A stretch of 9,468 nucleotides of DNA. Source: Candidatus Latescibacterota bacterium. GTDB lineage: Bacteria; JAAXHH01; JABIQT01. The stretch covers positions 1-9,468 of the forward strand of contig JABIQT010000792.1 in assembly GCA_018667995.1 (NCBI GenBank), in the 5' to 3' direction. The first letter of the stretch is position 1, and every line of letters starts with the position of its first letter. The notes under the pieces are model-generated. The model saw nothing but the letters and a program-made list of their open reading frames with translations. It was not told the DNA's origin and searched no databases. The position numbers and the translations under genes are program-made. Below are positions 4,645-9,468 of the stretch, one piece after another.

Positions 4645-7143
4645 ATGGAATTGGGCATACTCCTGGTCTCTCATAATCTCACACTACCATTGCGCAGTTC
4701 ACACGCACTTGAGGATAATTTGCATACCATAGAGATAAAACATCCGGTCCTTGAATCCGAGGAAGGCCTCTTGATCGGAAATGGCGATCTATCTGTCAGC
4801 ATCTATCAGGCATCCGACCGCATAATCTGGCGGTTCGGAAAGAATGACGTATGGGACCGCCGAATGGATCTGTCTGACTGTCCGTCGCCCGCTCACATCG
4901 ATGAGATAGCGCGTGGCGTCGGTGACGAAGGCTGGATGAATGACGGCTTCGTTGATGGAAATGGCCACGCCAGCGGAGTAGTTGCCGATCCGGAGCGAAT
5001 GCGCGAGCTGTGTGACGGATGGCCGGCCTATGCCCGACGACCGTATCCGTGTCCCAAGCCGGTCGGTGAATTGGCTCTGCACCTACCACCAGATCAGGCC
5101 GGTTTTGTTATCAGTCAGCGTCTCGATATAGAGCGGAGTCTCGTTCTGATTTCGTGCACCTGGGATTGCGGCGTGTCAATCAATCTGGAGTGCTTTGTGG
5201 CCCCTTCACCCAACGCTCTGGTCGTATCATGGGAAGTCCAGAACTGGGTCGATGGTTCGGTCACGGGGCATCAGGTACCTGTGTGGTTTTCACTGTACAG
5301 ATGGGCGGATCCTACCATCGAGAGCTGGTCCGATGGTCTATTTGGCCGGACCCGATTCCGCGCGCTGCAGGGGGCCATCGGCACCGGACGTACCTCTCCG
5401 CTTCCCGCTCCGGTTCTCGGTGAAATCAGTGGTCGACCGGTTATCGAACAGCACTTCTATCCAGACCCTACATTTGACCAGGGCTTTCGATACGTCATGG
5501 CTCCAGTGGTTACCGGACTCCAGTGTGTGCCTGCCGGGACAGACGCAAATGATGAGGCTCGCCTGCATCTGCGGTCTGACACGCCCATCGTGCGCGGTAC
5601 GGTATCTGTTCTTGTCGCTACCAGTACCGATGAGGGAGGGGCCGAAACGGAGACGTCGCGTGTGTTGCGTCTGTTGGATTCGAATCTGGATTCTGAGATC
5701 GAAAGATGGAGAGATGCTGCGGTCTCTGATGCGACGAAGTTCTGGAAACGGTCTTCAGTGAATCTCGATGACTCACTTCTGGAAGATATCTGGTATCAGT
5801 CCCTGCACGCACGCCGCTGCGCATATCGGGCTGATGTAATCGCCCCTGGACTCATGCTGCCCAGTACAGTAGGTGACTATGCTCTCTGGCACGGGGACTA
5901 TCACACAAACTACAATTATCAGTCACCGTTCTGGGGAGACGCAACGGCCAATCAAATAGCCCTTGGTGACTCCTTTTTTCCTGGCATGGACCATATGCTT
6001 CGACTTGGTCGTAGCCTGGCTCGTGACTATTGGGGCTGCCGGGGCACATTTGTGCATCTTACGGGTTATCCGTTTGAAATACCGGGTGATCCCTACGGTT
6101 CGGGGCCTCTCAGTCGATTGGCCTACATGACAGGATGGATCGCCAATCATTACTGGTCTCGATATCTGTATACCCAGGACCTGGATTGGCTGGTGAAAAA
6201 TGGATATCCCATTCTCCGTGATTGTGCTTTGTTCTATCTTGATTTCTTGAAACAAGGCGACGACGGACACTACCACGCCTTTCCTTCAGGCCAGGGAGAG
6301 TCGTTTTTCACAGGTTCGATTTGTGACTACACAGATCGACCACAGGTAGTCCGTCATATTCGGTACTGCTTCGATTCCGCTATACAAGCCGCGGAGCTTC
6401 TCGAGACTGACGCGGAATTGGCACGGGAATGGCGCCTGCGCCTTCAAGGGCTGGTGGATGTGGACGACATAAAAGGAAAGTCCTTTTCGGATGAAGATCG
6501 CCGGAGATATCTATTGAATCCGCCTGAATTCATCTCCTACGATGAAGGTGTCATCGAGAGGCGCGGACATCCGCCTGAATGCTTGAACGTGACAGGATCT
6601 AATCCGCTCTGGCGTGGTTACTTCGGCCAGTTGCCCTGGAAGTTGATGATCGCATTACGGAACCGGGTTTTTGACGCAGATCGTGATATGGCGGCGTTCA
6701 GGTCTCATCTCGATCGTTGGCGTATGCCGAACGGCATGTTTCGCGGGATGGCTGCCGGTGACTATGGGCGTACCGGAGTTTTTACAGAATGTCTGGGGAT
6801 AATAGCGCCCATACAGGAGATGCTGCTGCAGAGCTTTGACGGCATTATTCGTATTTTTCCCGCCTGGCCCGGTGGATGCGACGGGGCATTCACGACTTTA
6901 AGAGCGGAACAGGCATTCCTTGTGAGTGCCTCTCAAGAAGATGGTATAGTCCGGCAATTGAGTGTGAATAGCCTCGCGGGCCGGGATTGTCGAATATGCT
7001 TGCCCTGGCGGGAGGGGATGGAAGTGGTCGACGATCAGGGAATGCGGATCGATCTTCAGTATCCGGATGAGTCGACCGCTCTGTTCGCGACGGAAAGGAA
7101 TCGTACCTACCACTGCTCACCGGTACCGTCGCCTGAACCGTAG
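4645..7143 (+). CDS. GH95-like (alpha/alpha)6-barrel glycoside hydrolase
   Basis: This 832-residue protein follows the domain order of family GH95 (alpha-1,2-L-fucosidase and alpha-L-galactosidase). An N-terminal beta domain carries LLIGNGDLSVSIY (G45-N46-G47) and a WRFGKNDVWDRR segment. The barrel has LWHGDYHTNYNYQ, where N422 and N424 match the paired catalytic-site asparagines of GH95, then FPSGQGE with E552 at the general-acid position, and DYTDRPQVVRHIRYCF. A late segment (E715, IQEMLLQSFDG, then IFPAWP) matches GH95 EMLLQS and LPALP. The HRHLSHL signature around the usual partner acid is not recognisable; the nearest stretch reads RRGHPPECLN. No signal peptide or membrane segment is visible, so it may act in the cytoplasm on imported oligosaccharide. 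ATG 4645 has no clear ribosome site; TTG 4720, with GAGG five bases upstream, is a credible alternative start and loses no conserved residue. A PhyH gene follows after 171 bp. Fold confident; sugar specificity unknown. Confidence 0.78.
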   Translation: MELGILLVSHNLTLPLRSSHALEDNLHTIEIKHPVLESEEGLLIGNGDLSVSIYQASDRIIWRFGKNDVWDRRMDLSDCPSPAHIDEIARGVGDEGWMNDGFVDGNGHASGVVADPERMRELCDGWPAYARRPYPCPKPVGELALHLPPDQAGFVISQRLDIERSLVLISCTWDCGVSINLECFVAPSPNALVVSWEVQNWVDGSVTGHQVPVWFSLYRWADPTIESWSDGLFGRTRFRALQGAIGTGRTSPLPAPVLGEISGRPVIEQHFYPDPTFDQGFRYVMAPVVTGLQCVPAGTDANDEARLHLRSDTPIVRGTVSVLVATSTDEGGAETETSRVLRLLDSNLDSEIERWRDAAVSDATKFWKRSSVNLDDSLLEDIWYQSLHARRCAYRADVIAPGLMLPSTVGDYALWHGDYHTNYNYQSPFWGDATANQIALGDSFFPGMDHMLRLGRSLARDYWGCRGTFVHLTGYPFEIPGDPYGSGPLSRLAYMTGWIANHYWSRYLYTQDLDWLVKNGYPILRDCALFYLDFLKQGDDGHYHAFPSGQGESFFTGSICDYTDRPQVVRHIRYCFDSAIQAAELLETDAELAREWRLRLQGLVDVDDIKGKSFSDEDRRRYLLNPPEFISYDEGVIERRGHPPECLNVTGSNPLWRGYFGQLPWKLMIALRNRVFDADRDMAAFRSHLDRWRMPNGMFRGMAAGDYGRTGVFTECLGIIAPIQEMLLQSFDGIIRIFPAWPGGCDGAFTTLRAEQAFLVSASQEDGIVRQLSVNSLAGRDCRICLPWREGMEVVDDQGMRIDLQYPDESTALFATERNRTYHCSPVPSPEP

Positions 7144-7314
7144 TGATTTCAAGCTTCCGAGAGACCTTTGTAGTGTCGGTACATCAATCTCAAAATGACC
7201 GAATCTGATAGTCTCTCAGAATCTGTCAGTCCAGCTCTCCATCACAGTGATACTGTGAAGTGACTTCATTCGGAGTGCTTCAAGCCTGCAACGAGAAAAC
7301 CAAGGACTTCTGCA
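7144..7314. promoter_or_regulatory. Intergenic region between glycosidase and second dioxygenase
   Basis: These 171 bases have no gene. Nested inverted repeats GAGAGAC (7159-7165)/GTCTCTC (7211-7217) and TCGGT (7175-7179)/ACCGA (7198-7202) could form a long hairpin after the glycosidase stop, without a T-run. A weak promoter possibility is TTGTAG (7168-7173) with CAAAAT (7191-7196) at 17 bases. A perfect palindrome follows at 7242-7258. The downstream gene could have its own promoter. Confidence 0.3.
7242..7258. promoter_or_regulatory. Perfect 17-bp palindrome TCACAGT-GAT-ACTGTGA
   Basis: Seven-base arms flank a 3-base centre, ending 56 bp before the ATG of the second PhyH gene. The symmetry suits a dimeric repressor or activator. 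The half-sites are oriented opposite to the CRP consensus, so it is not a standard CRP site. By chance roughly half a repeat of this arm length and spacing is expected in a window of this size, so the intergenic position is the main support. Confidence 0.4.
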
Positions 7315-8109
7315 ATGACCTATCCCGATCTGTCCTCCGAGTACCCGATAACAACCGATCAGATAGACGCCTACCAGCGTGACGGACATGTTCGCCTCCC
7401 TGGTGTATGCTCGCCAGAGGAGGTAGGCGTGTATCGCAAAGCAATCAATGAGGCCGCATTCGCCAATTTCCCCACCGGTGAAGATCTCCTGGATGACCGT
7501 CCCTTTCTTCAGACGCTCAACCTTCGGTTCAAGCACGATGGGGTGAAGGCCTTTGTGCTGGCACGGAGATTCGCACGAATTGTAGCACTGCTGAACGGTG
7601 TTGATGCCGTTCGTATCTTTCACGAACAGGCGCTCTTCAAGGAGGCTGGCTCCGGGCTCAGCGCGTGGCATCAGGATCAGTACTACTGGCCGCTTGCCAC
7701 CGATCGGGCCACCGGAATGTGGATGCCTCTGGTAGACGTATCCACGGATATGGGACCAATCTGTTTCGCCAGCGGTTCACACCGTGACGGTTATCTCGGT
7801 CACTACAAAATATCCGATGAGGCACAGAGCGTCTTTGAGAATGTCATAAAGGAAAAGGGTTGGTCGGTGCATCAGGAGCCCATGAAAGCTGGTGATGCTA
7901 CCTTTCACAATGCGTGGATTATACACGGGGCAACTGCCAACGCAACGGACCGAATGCGTGAGGCGATGATTGTCACATACTATCCGGATGGCACAAAGGT
8001 AGATGACCTGATAAATCCCAGTCGCATCAACGATGCGAAAGTCTTCCTGGGTGGCAAGAAGCCCGGTGATCTGGCCGACAGTCAGCTAAACACAGTCGTC
8101 TACCCATAG
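7315..8109 (+). CDS. Phytanoyl-CoA dioxygenase (PhyH) family oxygenase with intact metal site
   Basis: This 264-residue protein is a canonical PhyH-type 2-oxoglutarate/Fe(II) oxygenase. It opens with TTDQIDAYQRDGHVRLPGV. It has AWHQDQYYWP with H119 and D121 as the HxD iron ligands, MPLVDVSTDMGPICFASGSH as the central strand and GSH turn, and HNAWIIHGA with H204 as the distal ligand. R215 follows eleven residues later and would bind 2-oxoglutarate. The length is normal for the family and no signal peptide is present, so it is likely cytoplasmic. ATG 7315 is supported by AAGGA eight bases upstream. Members hydroxylate small molecules of many kinds, and the phytanoyl-CoA name says little about the substrate here. 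It follows a GH95-like glycosidase and is convergent with another glycosidase-like gene, so a glycan-derived or glycoconjugate substrate is a reasonable guess. It differs clearly from the other PhyH protein in the window, which lacks HxD. Confidence 0.9.
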   Translation: MTYPDLSSEYPITTDQIDAYQRDGHVRLPGVCSPEEVGVYRKAINEAAFANFPTGEDLLDDRPFLQTLNLRFKHDGVKAFVLARRFARIVALLNGVDAVRIFHEQALFKEAGSGLSAWHQDQYYWPLATDRATGMWMPLVDVSTDMGPICFASGSHRDGYLGHYKISDEAQSVFENVIKEKGWSVHQEPMKAGDATFHNAWIIHGATANATDRMREAMIVTYYPDGTKVDDLINPSRINDAKVFLGGKKPGDLADSQLNTVVYP

Positions 8110-8219
8110 TAGTGACGGTGACCGTTGAGGCAGTTACGCCAATTCCGTCCTATGCAGCACATTCACCAGGGGACACGAATGATTTGTGGGTCGTAGAAGT
8201 AGAAGAGCAATTGAATTAT

Positions 8220-8231
8220 ACGGGTGCCCGT
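8220..8231 (-). terminator. Short hairpin after the rightmost minus-strand gene
   Basis: ACGGGTGCCCGT is self-complementary apart from its two central bases and begins 4 bases after the stop of the leftward gene. On the minus strand it is followed by an A/T-rich run (ATAATTCAATT) rather than a clean T-tract. The 8110-8235 gap otherwise holds only a small palindrome at 8115-8125 (ACGGT-G-ACCGT). Weak terminator candidate. Confidence 0.25.
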
Positions 8232-8235
8232 GAGA

Positions 8236-9468
8236 CTACACCTGTATCGCAATACCGTTGTCTGAAGATGGAATTGCGTTCGACTCGATTATTGCTCCGT
8301 TGATCCGGATTCTTGGTATGGGGCCGTCAAAGCGGCCGAATCTGACCTTGATTTCGCGATTTTTAGTATAAGGATATTCGAGGTCCTTAAGTGCAGAAGC
8401 AATCGTAATATCGACGAGATCCCGATCCCATTGGTGGATAGTCGCTTTCACCCCGTCAACAGGCACGACTTTCTTAGCCGTCCCGTCCACCCATGCCGCT
8501 CCATACCTTCGTTCCAGCATGGCACTGGCGCCTAGCCCGCCACCTGGCCCCCAATTGAATCCTGTCCAGCCAGCCCCTGCTCCGGTCAGAACCTGGGGCG
8601 CACCATGCATAATGCTTTCGGGCGAGTAGCCCTGTCCCACCTCGACGGAAACGCTCTCCGCTTGATTTATAGAGTAGGCGTTAATCCCGTTTGCATGGTT
8701 CTCCGTCATGTCCATGGCTGCAAAAGATGCCCGGCATGCGGCGACTGCCCGCTCCAGATATTCGATTTTGCCCGTGACATCGTAGTAGTCCGCATAGGTC
8801 GGCACCACACGGGACTGCCTCCCGTCGTTCCACTCTCCATCGCAGTTCATTACTCCGAATCCGCCGAACATGTATGCAGGCCCAAACCGATTGGGTGCCC
8901 ACACCTGCTGAAACAGGGATAGCAGGCCGACGCAGAATTCTCCTTGTTGCAGCCATTCCCGGTCATGGGTCAGTTTGTAGAGGCCGAGAAAGTGATCGGC
9001 TGCCCACTGAATAGCCAATGTATTCATTGGGGGAATACCGCATACAGGATCCATCCAATGCAGCGGCTTGGGCGCGCAGGAATAGAACAGTTCGAAGTCG
9101 AAGAACCTGGAATGCGGTACTACGTCTCGGAGCAGGAATCTACCTGCCTCGAGAGAGGCCTGCTCCAGCCGGCCGTCGCCTGTGGCCAGAGCCACTTTTG
9201 CCAGTACGGCTCCGCCGATGGCGGTTGGGGCAGCCTCCCGAAGCTGGGGTGAAGGATTTAGCTGGTGATCATAATAGGTCGGTATCGCTCCAGAGGATTG
9301 CTGGGCCTCCATCAGGAATTCACAAAACGCCGATAACTTCCCCTTGATTTGATTTTCGGTCGTCAGATTTGAAAAGTAGTCACGCCAATATAACATCCAC
9401 CATGCGGTTACACCCATTCCCTGAAGATCATATCCGTCGTGCGAATGCGCCGGCCAGGACGTCCAGTA
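8236..9468 (-). CDS. Six-hairpin glycosidase-like protein, 5' end outside the window
   Basis: The reading frame is open through the right edge, so only the C-terminal 410 residues are seen. The internal Met at 9417 is probably not the start, because the 17 upstream codons read on in family-like style (HDGYDLQG joins MGVTAWWMLYWRDYF). Repeated helical pairs with aromatic and glycine-rich turns (WAADHFLGLYKLTHDREWLQQGE; YADYYDVTGKIEYLERAVAAC) suggest an (alpha/alpha)-toroid of the six-hairpin glycosidase type. Candidate catalytic acids include the D in HWMDPVCG and those in NCDGEWNDG, but I cannot assign them. The last part (from about KVVPVDGVKATIHQWDRD) is predicted beta-rich and may be a small sandwich domain, ending in a stretch around RIRINGAIIES. 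I do not recognise the exact family. Polysaccharide lyase or a non-enzymatic toroid are alternatives. It converges on the second PhyH gene. Confidence 0.55.
   Translation of the reverse strand, partial: YWTSWPAHSHDGYDLQGMGVTAWWMLYWRDYFSNLTTENQIKGKLSAFCEFLMEAQQSSGAIPTYYDHQLNPSPQLREAAPTAIGGAVLAKVALATGDGRLEQASLEAGRFLLRDVVPHSRFFDFELFYSCAPKPLHWMDPVCGIPPMNTLAIQWAADHFLGLYKLTHDREWLQQGEFCVGLLSLFQQVWAPNRFGPAYMFGGFGVMNCDGEWNDGRQSRVVPTYADYYDVTGKIEYLERAVAACRASFAAMDMTENHANGINAYSINQAESVSVEVGQGYSPESIMHGAPQVLTGAGAGWTGFNWGPGGGLGASAMLERRYGAAWVDGTAKKVVPVDGVKATIHQWDRDLVDITIASALKDLEYPYTKNREIKVRFGRFDGPIPRIRINGAIIESNAIPSSDNGIAIQV

Noticed and set aside
4645-4720. An N-terminal signal peptide on the GH95-like protein
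   Set aside because: The first residues contain a short hydrophobic run but no positively charged start, no continuous hydrophobic core and no clear cleavage site.
5195-5761. 188-codon plus-strand frame inside the GH95-like gene
   Set aside because: It is an out-of-frame reading of a conserved gene with an implausible Arg/Cys/Ser-rich composition.
7242-7258. Interpretation of the palindrome as a CRP site
   Set aside because: The CRP consensus is TGTGA-N6-TCACA; here the half-sites are in the opposite order and the spacing does not fit.
7216-7671. 151-codon minus-strand frame over the intergenic palindrome and the second PhyH gene
   Set aside because: Most of it is antisense to the conserved PhyH coding region, including the AWHQD metal site.
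8112-8303. Possible 63-residue small gene starting GTG right after the second PhyH stop
   Set aside because: No ribosome site, no recognisable domain, and its last third overlaps the end of the convergent glycosidase-like gene in antisense.

Overview
The window looks like an accessory carbohydrate and small-molecule metabolism region from a bacterium of moderate GC. It holds seven protein-coding genes and no RNA gene, mobile element or CRISPR array that I can support. The gene set combines a UxuA-like sugar-acid dehydratase, a class I aldolase-like barrel, a class V PLP enzyme with a twin-arginine signal, two PhyH-family dioxygenases and two (alpha/alpha)6-type glycosidase-like proteins. It resembles gene content I associate with Poribacteria, Latescibacterota and Planctomycetota-type marine or host-associated lineages, where PhyH proteins are expanded. 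That placement is an inference from gene content only.

Region 1 (69-3450, + strand) is a tight three-gene operon. It encodes a mannonate dehydratase-like TIM barrel, then after 4 bp a DeoC/LacD/FbaB-type aldolase-like barrel, then after 21 bp an isopenicillin-N-epimerase-like class V aminotransferase with a Tat signal. All three have good Shine-Dalgarno sites that fix their starts. The first two could dehydrate a sugar acid and cleave the resulting keto-deoxy acid. The role of the third, which may be exported, is not obvious.

Region 2 (3555-4331, - strand) is a PhyH-like oxygenase that converges on the operon. It starts at TTG and has a good promoter candidate. Its expected HxD metal motif is absent: the candidate histidines are followed by A or G two residues later.

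Region 3 (4645-8109, + strand) starts beyond a 313-bp divergent intergenic region. It holds a large GH95-like glycosidase with no recognisable signal peptide, then, after a 171-bp gap containing a perfect 17-bp palindrome, a second PhyH oxygenase with a canonical HxD...H...R set.

Region 4 (8236-9468, - strand) is a six-hairpin glycosidase-like protein whose 5' end lies beyond the right edge.

A working model is a locus that trims an unusual glycan or glycoconjugate (two glycosidase-like proteins), oxidatively modifies a sugar or aglycone (two PhyH proteins), and processes a sugar-acid product (dehydratase plus aldolase). No transporter, kinase or regulator is visible, so the system probably extends past both edges. 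The most interesting point is the non-canonical metal site of the first PhyH protein, which matches the ligand pattern of 2-oxoglutarate-dependent halogenases but may equally be a family trait.
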